Positions 35,108 to 45,657 are shown, numbered from the stretch's first letter. The stretch is DNA of 57,349 bases from Lachnospiraceae bacterium (GCA_017620975.1 JAGAUD010000014.1:1-57349), one strand, 5' to 3'. Numbers and translations are program-made. The notes: a model not told the origin generated them from the sequence alone.

Positions 35108-36229
35108 TTATTCTTCAGAAGCTATTACCGCATCAACGTCTACATCTGCAACATCAGCATTTTCTTCTTTTGCTGCTTCCTGAGACAGTGCCTTAACACT
35201 CAGGGAAATCTTTTTGTCAGCTTCGTTGAAGTCTACAACCTTAGCGGTAACTTCATCACCAACATTCAGAACATCAGCAGGCTTCTCGATATGCTCCTTA
35301 GCGATCTGAGAAACATGAAGCAGAGCGTCTACGCCGGGCTCCAGCTCTACGAATGCACCAAAGTCTGTCATTCTTGCAACCTTACCGGTTACAACATTGC
35401 CTACTGCATACTTCTCTGCAGCATCCTTCCAAGGGTTAGCATCTTCAAACTTTAAGGACAGGGCAATCTTGCTGCCGCTGATCTCTTTGATCAGAACCTT
35501 TAAGGCATCGCCTACTTTGAAGACTTTCTTAGGATGCTCTACTCTTCCCCAGGACATCTCGGAGATGTGAAGCAGACCGTCTGCTCCGCCCAGATCGATG
35601 AAAGCACCGAAATCGGTAACGTTCTTAACAACGCCTTCTACTACATCGCCTTCATGAATCCTCTCAAAGAGTTCCTTCTGCAGTTCTGCCTTCTTGGCAA
35701 CGATGAGCTGCTTACGGTCACCGATGTATCTTCTTCTCTTAGGATTGTACTCGCTGATAACGAATTCAATTTCCTGTCCGGCATACTTGGTCAGATCCTT
35801 CTCATAGGTATCAGATACCAGGCTTGCAGGGATGAAGATTCTTACTTCTTCTACTACTACGCTCAAACCACCGTCAAGTACCTGAGCAACAGTTGCTTTC
35901 AGCACTTCCTTGTTATTATAAGCTTCTTCAATTCTCTTGTTGCCTCTGTCAGCAGCAAGTCTCTTGTAGGTCAGAACCACCTGACCTTCTCCATCATTAA
36001 CTTTCAATACTTTTACTTCCATGGTGTCGCCGACTTTAACGACAGTAGTAAGATCTACACTATTGTCGTTGGTGTATTCACTCTTGGTAAGAATACCGTC
36101 AGACTTGTAACCGATGTTAAGTACCATCTCATCGGGCTTCACATCGATAACTGTGCCTTCGACTACCTCTCCTGCATGTATTGTCTTTAATGATTCTTCC
36201 AACATTTGTTCAAAAGTTAATTCTGACAT
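35108..36229 (-). CDS. rpsA: Ribosomal protein S1 homologue, four S1 domains
   Basis: The protein contains four S1 RNA-binding repeats (about residues 18-87, 105-172, 191-260 and 277-346). GVVKNVTDFGAFIDLGG and GKVARMTDFGAFVELEPGVD are the clearest. The C-terminus is acidic. It binds mRNA at the small ribosomal subunit or has a related RNA role. The 373-residue, four-domain form is typical of Firmicutes. Its ATG and GAGGAGG site (36239-36245) lie inside the end of ispH, giving a 20-base overlap in another frame. Fused IspH-S1 proteins are known in some Clostridia; here they are separate. Confidence 0.92.
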   Translation of the reverse strand: MSELTFEQMLEESLKTIHAGEVVEGTVIDVKPDEMVLNIGYKSDGILTKSEYTNDNSVDLTTVVKVGDTMEVKVLKVNDGEGQVVLTYKRLAADRGNKRIEEAYNNKEVLKATVAQVLDGGLSVVVEEVRIFIPASLVSDTYEKDLTKYAGQEIEFVISEYNPKRRRYIGDRKQLIVAKKAELQKELFERIHEGDVVEGVVKNVTDFGAFIDLGGADGLLHISEMSWGRVEHPKKVFKVGDALKVLIKEISGSKIALSLKFEDANPWKDAAEKYAVGNVVTGKVARMTDFGAFVELEPGVDALLHVSQIAKEHIEKPADVLNVGDEVTAKVVDFNEADKKISLSVKALSQEAAKEENADVADVDVDAVIASEE

Positions 36230-37058
36230 AATTTTGAACCTCCTCGATTAATTTGTTTGGGGTGGAAGCCCCAGCAGTAATACCCACCAGTCGAACAGCT
36301 TTAGGTAGTTCTAAATGCAAGTCATCTAGTGTCTGTATAAAATAGGTGTTTGCACACTCCCTGCTGCAAATTTCGTACAGTTTTCTCGTGTTGGAGCTGT
36401 GCTTACCTCCTATTACGATCATAACATCCGCTTCTTTCGCGATGGCCCGCGCCTGCGTCTGTCGTTCTTCTGTTGCATTACAGATAGTGTTCACAACATT
36501 ATCATTGTAACCTTTTTTCTCAAAAATTTCAACTATATATTGAAATTTCTTGTAATTATATGTCGTTTGAGCTACGATACAGAGGTTTTTGCCCTCCTTC
36601 GGGGTATATTCCAAGGCTTCATCGGGGGTTTCCAACACTATAACGGGTCCCTGACACCATCCTACAATGCCTTGTACCTCAGGATGAGACGGATTTCCCA
36701 CCACTATTATCTCCTTACCGTCCAGGCTTTCCTTCTCCACAATTCTGTGAATTCGTTTCACAAAGGGACATGTTGCATCAATGCACTCAAGTCCTTTTTG
36801 CTCCAGGATATCATAGATATCTTTAGAAACCCCGTGGGAACGAATAACTACGGTACCCTCTGTGAGCTGCTCCAGTTCCTCTTTTGTTTCAATGACCCTG
36901 ACTCCCTTTTTTTCCAGATCCTTTACCACTTCTTCATTATGGATAATCGGGCCATACGTATATATAGTTTTACCAGTTTCTATCTGTTCATACACTTTAT
37001 CTACAGCACGTTTTACGCCAAAACAAAAGCCTGCACTTTCAGCCAGCCTGATTTCCAT
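36210..37058 (-). CDS. ispH: 4-hydroxy-3-methylbut-2-enyl diphosphate reductase
   Basis: IspH makes IPP and DMAPP in the last step of the MEP isoprenoid route, using an oxygen-sensitive 4Fe-4S centre. The three cluster cysteines are visible in AGFCFGVKRAVD (C12), DATCPFVKRIH (about 96) and NTICNATEERQ (about 192). Substrate-binding HNEEVV and the final TAGASTPN are present. The length, 282 residues, is normal. It follows cmk by 3 bases and overlaps rpsA, within the rpiR to rpsA gene series. Confidence 0.95.
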   Translation of the reverse strand: MEIRLAESAGFCFGVKRAVDKVYEQIETGKTIYTYGPIIHNEEVVKDLEKKGVRVIETKEELEQLTEGTVVIRSHGVSKDIYDILEQKGLECIDATCPFVKRIHRIVEKESLDGKEIIVVGNPSHPEVQGIVGWCQGPVIVLETPDEALEYTPKEGKNLCIVAQTTYNYKKFQYIVEIFEKKGYNDNVVNTICNATEERQTQARAIAKEADVMIVIGGKHSSNTRKLYEICSRECANTYFIQTLDDLHLELPKAVRLVGITAGASTPNKLIEEVQNYVRINF

Positions 37059-37061
37059 AAC

Positions 37062-37742
37062 TCAGCTTTCCTCCCCTGCTTTCTTCTCATCACAGATACG
37101 AATCATGGCTGCTACCACTTCTTCAATCGTCATTTCAGACGTATCCAGTAAAATTGCATCCTCTGCCTGCTTCAGAGGAGAGGTCTCACGATTCATGTCA
37201 CGATAATCTCTCTCCTCGATATCGGCCTTGATCTTCTCCAGATCACACTTTTCACCCTTAGCAGTCAATTCATCGAATCGGCGCTTTGCACGCACATAAC
37301 TGCTGGCAGTCATGTATATCTTCACATCTGCATCAGGAAGCACACAGGTACCGATATCACGACCGTCCATAACACAATCACTGGTGGAAGCAAGCTTCTG
37401 CTGAAGCTCTACCAGTTTCTTGCGGATAGCCGGCTGCGGACTTGTCATTGAAGCCATGTTGCCGACCTCTTCTGTCCTTAAAAAAGCATTGACATTTTCT
37501 CCATTGAGGTATACCACCTGCACACCATCATCATAACGTATGGTAATATCCGCTTCTTCACATTTCGTGCTTACAGCCTGAACATCATTGGGATTTATCT
37601 TTTTCCTGAGAAGATACAATGCCATGGCACGGTACATTGCTCCCGTATCTACATAGATCAGATTCATTTTCTTTGCCAGCGCCTTTGCTATTGTACTTTT
37701 ACCTGCTCCTGCCGGCCCGTCAATTGCTATATTATAACTCAT
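37062..37742 (-). CDS. cmk: Cytidylate kinase
   Basis: Cmk phosphorylates CMP and dCMP with ATP. The P-loop GPAGAGKST is at about 8-16, DGRDIGT lies near 102, and DVKIYMTAS and the lid arginines (ERDYRDMNRETSPL) are typical. The start at 37742 is chosen because AGGAGG precedes it by about 6 bases. The length is 226 residues. It is the middle gene of the HI0933-like, cmk, ispH, rpsA order common in Clostridia. Confidence 0.95.
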   Translation of the reverse strand: MSYNIAIDGPAGAGKSTIAKALAKKMNLIYVDTGAMYRAMALYLLRKKINPNDVQAVSTKCEEADITIRYDDGVQVVYLNGENVNAFLRTEEVGNMASMTSPQPAIRKKLVELQQKLASTSDCVMDGRDIGTCVLPDADVKIYMTASSYVRAKRRFDELTAKGEKCDLEKIKADIEERDYRDMNRETSPLKQAEDAILLDTSEMTIEEVVAAMIRICDEKKAGEES

Positions 37743-37815
37743 GTACAACCTCCTGTATCATAAATTTACTGCATTTTATATGCAGCAAAGGATTTGACAA
37801 TAATAGATATTCTGC

Positions 37816-39102
37816 TTATTCCTGTCGTGCTGCACTCTCACCGGCCAGATATCCGGTCGACCAGGCAATCTGCAGATTAAATCCTCCCGTCAGAGCATCA
37901 AGATCTAATACTTCTCCTGCAAAATACATTCCCTGCATCTTCTTAGACTCCATGGTAGACGGATTCACATCTTTTACGGAAACTCCGCCCCTGGTAATAA
38001 TGGCTTCATTATAGTCCCTGACACCGGTAATAGTCAGCGGCAGATTCTTGATCAGTTCCGCAAATGTCCTTCTCTCCTCTCTGGTAATCTCATTTACTTT
38101 CTTATCCGGATGGATTCCCGATAAAGAGATCATGATCGGTATCAGCCTAACCGGGAAAAGTCCGTTCAATGCGTTTTTGAACTGCTTGTTCCTATTCTCC
38201 TCGAAATCTCGTAAAATACGCTTGTCCAACTGTTCTAAATCAAGCGCAGGCTTTAAATCAATATATAATTCTGCTTTGCTTTCACTTACTACATCTTTGC
38301 CTGCTTTGGATTTTGCAGCCTTTTTACGGACTTTTTCCGCGTTTTTCATATAATAGCTGCTGGCACTCAGAATCAGCGGGCCACTGACACCAAAATGTGT
38401 AAACAGCATCTCTCCAAAGCCTTCATATATCTCTTTTTTGCCCTGCATGACGCGAACAGCCACATTTTTCAGGGCAAGCCCCATCACGTCACGACACCAT
38501 GTTTCTTCTGTGGTAAAAGGTACCAGTGAGGGGGTAGTATCTATCAATGTATGACCTGTCTCTCTTGCAAAACGATAGCCGTCTCCGGTAGAACCGGTAG
38601 TGGGATAAGAAAGCCCTCCTGTAGCAATAATGACACTGTCTGCATCCAACTTCCTCCCGTCAGAAAGCCGGACGCCATTCACCTTACTTTGGATCAGGAT
38701 CTCTTTCACCTCACTGTGTAACATGATCTCCACATCACGCCTGCAAAGCTCTCTGGAGAGTGCTGCAATAATATCTGAAGAATGGTCTGATACAGGGAAT
38801 ACCCTGTCCCCTCGTTCCACTTTCAGCGGACAACCTGCCTTTTCCAGAAAATCCATAACACTTCTATTATCAAACCGGTAAAAGGCGCTGTAAAGGAACT
38901 TAGGATTACTGACACAATTGGCAAACAATGTCTCCATTTCTCCTGCATTGGTTACATTACACCTTCCCTTGCCGGTAATATAAATCTTCTTGCCCAGTTT
39001 TTCATTTTTTTCAATCAGGCAGACTGCTGCTCCGGCATCAGAAGCTGCAATCGCCGCCATCATACCGGCGGCACCACCACCTATTATGACTACTTTCTTC
39101 AT
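37816..39102 (-). CDS. HI0933-like FAD-binding flavoprotein
   Basis: This 428-residue oxidoreductase of the HI0933/YhiN family begins with an FAD-binding motif (VVIIGGGAAGMMAAIAA). GKGRCNVTNAG near residue 44 is the family signature, and VIIATGGLSYPTTGSTGDGY near 157 is also typical. The C-terminus GGVSVKDVNPSTMESK and TGGFNLQIAWSTGYLAG matches. The reaction is not known for most members. It lies 18 bases downstream of the RpiR regulator and about 70 bases ahead of cmk. Confidence 0.88.
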   Translation of the reverse strand: MKKVVIIGGGAAGMMAAIAASDAGAAVCLIEKNEKLGKKIYITGKGRCNVTNAGEMETLFANCVSNPKFLYSAFYRFDNRSVMDFLEKAGCPLKVERGDRVFPVSDHSSDIIAALSRELCRRDVEIMLHSEVKEILIQSKVNGVRLSDGRKLDADSVIIATGGLSYPTTGSTGDGYRFARETGHTLIDTTPSLVPFTTEETWCRDVMGLALKNVAVRVMQGKKEIYEGFGEMLFTHFGVSGPLILSASSYYMKNAEKVRKKAAKSKAGKDVVSESKAELYIDLKPALDLEQLDKRILRDFEENRNKQFKNALNGLFPVRLIPIMISLSGIHPDKKVNEITREERRTFAELIKNLPLTITGVRDYNEAIITRGGVSVKDVNPSTMESKKMQGMYFAGEVLDLDALTGGFNLQIAWSTGYLAGESAARQE

Positions 39103-39120
39103 TCATTAAGCCTTTCCGGT

Positions 39121-40056
39121 TCAAGCAATTCCTGCCGGTATTTCAGCATTTGGCATTCCACCCAGCACAGCATCTTCATCAATATAATCTATTTCATCGT
39201 TCATGTATACCTGATAATTATTCCAGGTGTTTTCAAGCACCTCCAGATTCTTCTTGACTTCCTGCGGACATTTCAGACACAAAGCCACCACCAGTGCATT
39301 GATCAGACTAAGAGGTGCCACCAGTGAGTCCACAATGGAAACCATGTCACTTCTGGCTAACAGATTACAGGAAGAGTACAGATTCATCGGCGAATTCACG
39401 CTGTCCGTAATAGCAATCACATTGGCATTGCGGTCGTTAGCAAGCTCCATGGCCTTCAGGGTCCGCATCGAATATCTCGGAAAACTGATACCGATAAAAC
39501 AGTCTCTCTCATGTATACGTATCATCTGCTCAAAGGTCTCGCTGATACTGGTACTTCTTAACAATACAACGTTTCCCCTGATCATATTCAGGTAAAAATG
39601 AAGGAAGCCCGCTAAAGGCTCATTGCTCCTAAGTCCCATTATATATACTGTCTCAGCCTTCAAAATAGTCTTAACAGCCGTCTCGAAGGCATTGGGATCT
39701 AAATGCTCCATGGTATCCTGAATCTTCTCCATATCGGACGTCAGTACAGATGTTAAAACCTCAGACTGACTGCTCCTGCCATATTTTATGTTGATTTTCT
39801 GGACACTGCTCAATTTCCCCCGGACACACTCTTCCAGGGCCTTCTGAAAACCCGGATATCCATCGTATCCAAGACCGGAAGCAAATCTTACCACGGTTGA
39901 TTCGCTGATTCCAAGCGTCTCACCCAGCTTTGCGGCAGTCATGAACACAGCCTCATCATAATTTTGCTGGATATATTCAGCGATCTTACGATGATTCTTG
40001 CTCATCTTCTGATAATGTTCTCCTATTCGAGCCAAAACATCACTTTCCTGTTTCAT
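39121..40056 (-). CDS. MurR/RpiR family transcription regulator
   Basis: The 311-residue protein joins an N-terminal RpiR-type helix-turn-helix (about 1-77, with LGETLGISESTVVRFASGLGY) to a SIS sugar-phosphate-binding domain (about 120-260, with VYIMGLRSNEPLA and CFIGISFPRYS). Relatives sense phosphosugars such as N-acetylmuramate-6-phosphate. The target and ligand here are unknown. It has a near-consensus promoter and is first in a series ending with rpsA, so it may simply share the operon. Confidence 0.9.
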   Translation of the reverse strand: MKQESDVLARIGEHYQKMSKNHRKIAEYIQQNYDEAVFMTAAKLGETLGISESTVVRFASGLGYDGYPGFQKALEECVRGKLSSVQKINIKYGRSSQSEVLTSVLTSDMEKIQDTMEHLDPNAFETAVKTILKAETVYIMGLRSNEPLAGFLHFYLNMIRGNVVLLRSTSISETFEQMIRIHERDCFIGISFPRYSMRTLKAMELANDRNANVIAITDSVNSPMNLYSSCNLLARSDMVSIVDSLVAPLSLINALVVALCLKCPQEVKKNLEVLENTWNNYQVYMNDEIDYIDEDAVLGGMPNAEIPAGIA

Positions 40057-40097
40057 ACCGCCGTCTGCTCCTTTTCTTTGTCTTCACATACTCTTTT

Positions 40098-40126
40098 ATT
40101 ATATCTTTTTTATTTCATTTGGTCAA
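40098..40126 (-). promoter_or_regulatory. Promoter of the rpiR to rpsA series
   Basis: TTGACC (40121-40126) and a perfect TATAAT (40098-40103) on the minus strand are spaced by 17 bases. Confidence 0.85.
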
Positions 40127-40133
40127 GCAAAGA

Positions 40134-40189
40134 GCAAAAATAAGGCTGTCGCCAGCTGAACATTCATTCAGCTAATGCGACAGCCTCTT
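40134..40189 (-). terminator. Terminator of the carboxyltransferase operon
   Basis: On the minus strand AGGCTGTCGC ... AGCTGAA pairs with TTCAGCT ... GCGACAGCCT (within 40142-40189), with a short internal bulge. TTATTTTTG follows. It directly precedes the rpiR promoter. Confidence 0.85.
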
Positions 40190-40224
40190 AATTGACCTGT
40201 CTTTATCGTATCATAAACAAAAGA

Positions 40225-41652
<1,428 letters not shown>

Positions 41653-41677
41653 AATTTCCTCCTATTTTCTTGGCCCG

Positions 41678-41746
41678 GACTTGCAGAATATAGTCGGGAT
41701 TTTCGGGGTAAGGTGCTTCCGAAAAATCCCTCTATATCCGCAAGTC
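41678..41746 (-). other. Long hairpin between the beta-subunit gene and oadA
   Basis: Arms 41678-41706 and 41719-41746 pair over about 28 bases with a few mismatches and a 12-base loop. No T-run follows on either strand, so it is not an ordinary terminator. It lies in the 131-base gap inside the operon, before the oadA ribosome binding site. A role in mRNA processing, stability or partial attenuation is possible. Confidence 0.7.
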
Positions 41747-41783
41747 AGGCAATAAAATATCACTACATAATTTCAAACAAAAT

Positions 41784-42935
41784 TTAGAACACTCCAAAGA
41801 TCGCCATGAAGGTACCTGCGGCTACGGCGGTTCCGATAACACCGGCTACGTTAGGGCCCATAGCATGCATCAGCAGGAAGTTGGTAGGATCTGCCTCGGC
41901 ACCAACTTTCTGAGATACACGAGCTGCCATAGGAACTGCGGATACACCTGCAGAACCGATCAGAGGGTTAACCTTACCCTTGGTAGCCCAGCACATCAGC
42001 TTACCGAAGAGGACACCGGCTGCTGTACCGAACATGAATGCAATCAGACCCAGGATAACGATCTTAATGGTATCCATATTCAGGAATGCTTCTGCACTTG
42101 TGGTAGCACCTACGGAAGTACCAAGCAGGATAACTACGATGTACATCAATGCATTGGAAGCGGTATCTGTCAGCTGTCTTACCACACCGGATTCTCTGAA
42201 GAGGTTACCCAGCATCAGCATACCAACCAGAGGAGCAGTGGTAGGAAGGATCAGACATACTACGATTGTAACAATGATAGGGAACAGGATCTTCTCCAGT
42301 TTGGAGACAGGACGAAGCTGACCCATCTTGATCTTTCGCTCTTCTTCTGTTGTCAGAAGCTTCATGATAGGCGGCTGAATGATAGGTACCAGTGACATAT
42401 AAGAATATGCTGCCACTGCAATAGGACCTAAGATAGCCGTCTGGCCAAGCTTACCGGCAAGGAAGATAGAAGTAGGACCGTCAGCACCACCGATAATGGA
42501 GATTGCTGCAGCTGCCTTGTCGTTGAATCCCAGCCAGATAGCTCCGAAGTACGCTGCGAAGATACCGAACTGTGCAGCAGCACCCAGCAGGAAGCTCTTG
42601 GGATTCGCAATCAGGGGACCGAAGTCCGTCATAGCACCTACGCCCATGAAAATCAGGGACGGAAGGATCGCCCACTCGTCTAAGAGATAGAAGTAATACA
42701 GCAAGCCGCCTACTCCGTTAGCAGAGTCTTCTACGCTCAGCATGATGTCAGGATAAATATTTACCAACAGCATACCAAATGCAATCGGGGTCAAAAGAAG
42801 CGGCTCAAACCCCTTGGCAATAGCCAGATAAAGGAAAACACATGCAACCAGTATCATGATATAGTTTCCAACGGTAAGGTTGAAAAACGCAGTCTGATGA
42901 ATCAGGTTGTCAAGCGTTGTAACGATATATTCCAT
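41784..42935 (-). CDS. oadB: Sodium-pumping decarboxylase beta subunit
   Basis: The beta subunit decarboxylates carboxybiotin and drives Na+ across the membrane. The 383-residue protein has about nine or ten hydrophobic segments. The conserved [15 protein letters not shown] region near 149-163 contains the key aspartate of this family. [19 protein letters not shown] and the ending [18 protein letters not shown] are also diagnostic. Family members serve oxaloacetate, methylmalonyl-CoA, glutaconyl-CoA or malonate decarboxylases; the sequence does not choose between them. It is fourth in the operon order, after the BCCP gene. Confidence 0.93.
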   Translation of the reverse strand: MEYIVTTLDNLIHQTAFFNLTVGNYIMILVACVFLYLAIAKGFEPLLLTPIAFGMLLVNIYPDIMLSVEDSANGVGGLLYYFYLLDEWAILPSLIFMGVGAMTDFGPLIANPKSFLLGAAAQFGIFAAYFGAIWLGFNDKAAAAISIIGGADGPTSIFLAGKLGQTAILGPIAVAAYSYMSLVPIIQPPIMKLLTTEEERKIKMGQLRPVSKLEKILFPIIVTIVVCLILPTTAPLVGMLMLGNLFRESGVVRQLTDTASNALMYIVVILLGTSVGATTSAEAFLNMDTIKIVILGLIAFMFGTAAGVLFGKLMCWATKGKVNPLIGSAGVSAVPMAARVSQKVGAEADPTNFLLMHAMGPNVAGVIGTAVAAGTFMAIFGVF

Positions 42936-42983
42936 TTGTTGACCTCCTGTGTTTAGTCGTACCAGTCCGGATTATGTACCGGA

Positions 42984-43370
42984 TTAGTTCAAGGTTGCAA
43001 GTAAAGCACCGGCTTCAACAGAATCACCAACAGCTACATCAATGCTTGCCACAGTTCCGTCCTGAGGAGCTACTACAGGAATCTCCATCTTCATAGCTTC
43101 CAGAATAACTACTGCATCACCGGCTTTTACTGCCTGACCAACACCGGCTTCTACTTTGAATACTTTACCTGCTGCACCGGCTTCGATCTTAACGCTGCCG
43201 GCTGCACCAGCTGCCTTGGGAGCTGCTGCAGGAGCTGCTGCGGGAGCTGCCTTAGGTGCTGCCTTGGGAGCTGCGGGAGCCTTTGCTGCTACAGGAGCAC
43301 CGGCGGTGCTGCCTTCTTCTACTACTACATCATATACGTTGCCGTTAACGGTAATGGTATAATTCTTCAT
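42984..43370 (-). CDS. Biotin carboxyl carrier protein with Ala/Pro linker
   Basis: This 128-residue carrier has a short N-terminal part (1-20), an Ala/Pro/Lys-rich flexible linker (about 23-58) and a C-terminal biotinyl domain. The biotin lysine is K94 in EAMKMEIP. It shuttles CO2 between the carboxyltransferases and the beta pump, like the gamma subunit of methylmalonyl-CoA decarboxylase or the 1.3S subunit of transcarboxylase. Being the only carrier in the operon, it probably serves both carboxyltransferases. A biotin ligase is not in the window. Confidence 0.92.
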   Translation of the reverse strand: MKNYTITVNGNVYDVVVEEGSTAGAPVAAKAPAAPKAAPKAAPAAAPAAAPKAAGAAGSVKIEAGAAGKVFKVEAGVGQAVKAGDAVVILEAMKMEIPVVAPQDGTVASIDVAVGDSVEAGALLATLN

Positions 43371-43397
43371 GATTCATTCCTCCATAATTAATATATA

Positions 43398-44210
43398 TTA
43401 ACGTCTGCTTCTGTTTACTTTGCGGATACTTCTCACCACGAATCCATCTGTAGATGATGCACCCTCATACGCAGCAATCGCTGCAGCAATTACTGCAACA
43501 AGCTCCAGATCATCGGACTCATCAACTTCTTCTACAACAGGAGCTGCCTGAACCGGTGCCGGCGCAATTTCTTTCTTATCTTCTTTCTTATCTTCTTTCT
43601 TATCTTCTTTCTTACTGAATTTCTCCTGAATCTTGGGAATGACTTTGAATGCTGAAATAATTCCACTGATCAAAATCAGTACCACAAATACGGTACCCAT
43701 ACCGATCAGCGTATTCAATGCAGCCTTCGTCATCAGCTCGCCCATTGATGAGATAGGATTCAAAGCTGCAGATTCCAGTTTCATGAACATATCATTGCTC
43801 ACGATGATTTCTGCTTCAGCATTCTTCTTTTCACCCTCTATCTGTACCAGCACGATAATCTGATTATCATCTATTTTCGCCTCTGCTTCACCTACAGATA
43901 TAATCTGACCGATTTCATCTGCTGCAGAATGGAATGAAATGATACCATTCTTCACAGCATAACCGTCTACCAGCATCGAATAGCTGTCTTCAAAAATCGT
44001 TTCGATTTCTTCAGCGGTTCTCTCGTCAAAGATACCTACATTGGCATCATCCATGAAGTTCTGCATAAAAGGTACAATCTGTTGAGCTGCATACTGCTCT
44101 GCGTAATCTACCTTCTGCTGCTCAAACTCTGTGTACTCTGCATCACCGCTGCAGGCTGTTAATCCAAAGATACAGGTAATCATGCTTATTAAAGCCAAAA
44201 ATTTCTTCAT
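43398..44210 (-). CDS. OadG/MmdD-like subunit fused to an N-terminal lipoprotein domain
   Basis: Residues 1-20 form a lipoprotein signal with lipobox LTAC (Cys20). A ~125-residue extracytoplasmic domain follows, then a single membrane helix (about 168-189). Next come four KKED-type repeats (about 200-213) and a Pro/Ala linker. The C-terminus DDLELVAVIAAAIAAYEG...GFVVRSIRKV is typical of the delta/gamma subunits that assemble Na+-pumping decarboxylases. Usual OadG/MmdD proteins are ~85-120 residues and lack the lipoprotein part. The extra domain's role is unknown. Confidence 0.82.
   Translation of the reverse strand: MKKFLALISMITCIFGLTACSGDAEYTEFEQQKVDYAEQYAAQQIVPFMQNFMDDANVGIFDERTAEEIETIFEDSYSMLVDGYAVKNGIISFHSAADEIGQIISVGEAEAKIDDNQIIVLVQIEGEKKNAEAEIIVSNDMFMKLESAALNPISSMGELMTKAALNTLIGMGTVFVVLILISGIISAFKVIPKIQEKFSKKEDKKEDKKEDKKEIAPAPVQAAPVVEEVDESDDLELVAVIAAAIAAYEGASSTDGFVVRSIRKVNRSRR
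43571..43613 (-). repeat. 12-base tandem repeat encoding KKED units
   Basis: The plus-strand unit TTCTTTCTTATC is repeated about 3.5 times inside the OadG-like gene and encodes repeated Lys-Lys-Glu-Asp. Multiples of 12 keep the frame, so copy number could vary between strains without breaking the gene. Confidence 0.85.
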
Positions 44211-44226
44211 CTTATAATCACCCTTT

Positions 44227-45657
44227 CTAGACTGTTCCGTGTTTTTTAGCAGGACGGTCTTCCCTCTTTGTGAGTAACATCTCCAAAGCGCCGATTACAT
44301 ACTTTCTGGTATCGGCTGCTTCTACAACCATGTCCACATATCCTCTCTTAGCAGCGCTTACTACATTATTCTGCAGTGCTGCATATTCTGCTGCTTTTTC
44401 ATTGATTACGTCAGCACCCTTGCCTTCATACATAATCTTGGCTGCCAGCTTAGCATCCATAGTACCGATTTCTGCATTAGGCCATGCCATAACAACATCA
44501 GCACCAAGGGCCTTGGAGTTCATAGCGGTATAAGCAGTGCCGTAAGCCTTACCGATCACTACGTTGATCTTAGGAACAGTTGCATTTGCAAATGCATATG
44601 TAAGCTTAGCTGCTGCTTTAGCAATGTGCTTTTCTGCACATACAGTAGCCTCGTAACCCTTAACGTTGGTGAGGGTCAGGACAGGGATATTGAAAGCATC
44701 ACAGAAATTCACAAAATCTGCTGCTTTCTCACAACCCTTAACGGTCAGTACTTCGCCAAGCTTCTTATCCACTTTGCCTTCTTCATCGCATACCTCGCTG
44801 CGGTTAGCAACTGCACCAACAGTGATGCCATCCAGCTTAATAAAACCTGTTACCATCTCAGGAGCATAATCCTTCTTCAGTTCGAAGAAATCGTTGTCAT
44901 CAGCGATGATAGACAGTGCGATAGAGGTATCTCCCACACAACCGGCCAGTTCAGGATTTGCTCTGTTCAGATCATCGGTACATTCTACATAAGCTGCATC
45001 CTCCTCATTGCAGGAAGGAAGCATGCTTACCAGTTCTCTGATCTGTGCCAGGATGGTATCCTCATCAGCTACCACATCAACAATTCCGCTCTCCTTTGCC
45101 TGGAACTCAGCGGAAGAGGAATCACACTTGGAGATTTCATTTCCATCCAGCGCATTAGGTGCGTTTACAAATAATTTTGCATTCTTCTCTGCCATGAAAG
45201 TAAAGTCAGTCATGGTAGGGAACAGGCCCAAGCCACCTCCGCAGGTACCGAAGATAGCGGTAATCTGAGGAATGACACCTGAAGCAAGTGTCTGTTTCAT
45301 ATAGATCTCACCGAAAGCATTCAGTGCATCTGTTGCCTCCTGCAATCTCAGTCCGGCGGAATCTAAAAGTCCGATTACGGGTGCACCTGTCTTCTCTGCC
45401 ATATTGTAGAGGTTGGTAATCTTTTTAGCATGCATTTCGCCCACACTGCCGTTCATAACGGAAGCATCCTGACTGTATACATACACAGGATTGCCATCGA
45501 TTACTCCATAGCCGGTAATACATCCGTCAGAAGGAAGTTCGCCCGGTTTCATGTTAAAATCTGTAGCTCTTGCTGTCACAAGTGCGCCGATTTCAACGAA
45601 ACTGTTGTCGTCGAGTAAAGCATTAATTCTTTGACTCGCTTTTGAAGTAGTACTCAT
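44227..45657 (-). CDS. Acyl-CoA carboxyltransferase, MmdA / transcarboxylase 12S-like
   Basis: The 476-residue protein is a biotin-dependent carboxyltransferase of the crotonase fold with two tandem domains (about 1-230 and 240-476). Motifs include LLDSAGLRLQEA and the oxyanion-hole region FGTCGGGLGLFP near 137. In the second domain, GKAYGTAYTAMNSK and the ending region GADVVMAWPNAEIGTM are typical. It begins directly at the ASQRINALLDD region and so lacks about 30-40 N-terminal residues of classical MmdA. Its acyl-CoA (methylmalonyl-, malonyl- or other) cannot be read from sequence. It is the first gene of the operon. Confidence 0.87.
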   Translation of the reverse strand: MSTTSKASQRINALLDDNSFVEIGALVTARATDFNMKPGELPSDGCITGYGVIDGNPVYVYSQDASVMNGSVGEMHAKKITNLYNMAEKTGAPVIGLLDSAGLRLQEATDALNAFGEIYMKQTLASGVIPQITAIFGTCGGGLGLFPTMTDFTFMAEKNAKLFVNAPNALDGNEISKCDSSSAEFQAKESGIVDVVADEDTILAQIRELVSMLPSCNEEDAAYVECTDDLNRANPELAGCVGDTSIALSIIADDNDFFELKKDYAPEMVTGFIKLDGITVGAVANRSEVCDEEGKVDKKLGEVLTVKGCEKAADFVNFCDAFNIPVLTLTNVKGYEATVCAEKHIAKAAAKLTYAFANATVPKINVVIGKAYGTAYTAMNSKALGADVVMAWPNAEIGTMDAKLAAKIMYEGKGADVINEKAAEYAALQNNVVSAAKRGYVDMVVEAADTRKYVIGALEMLLTKREDRPAKKHGTV

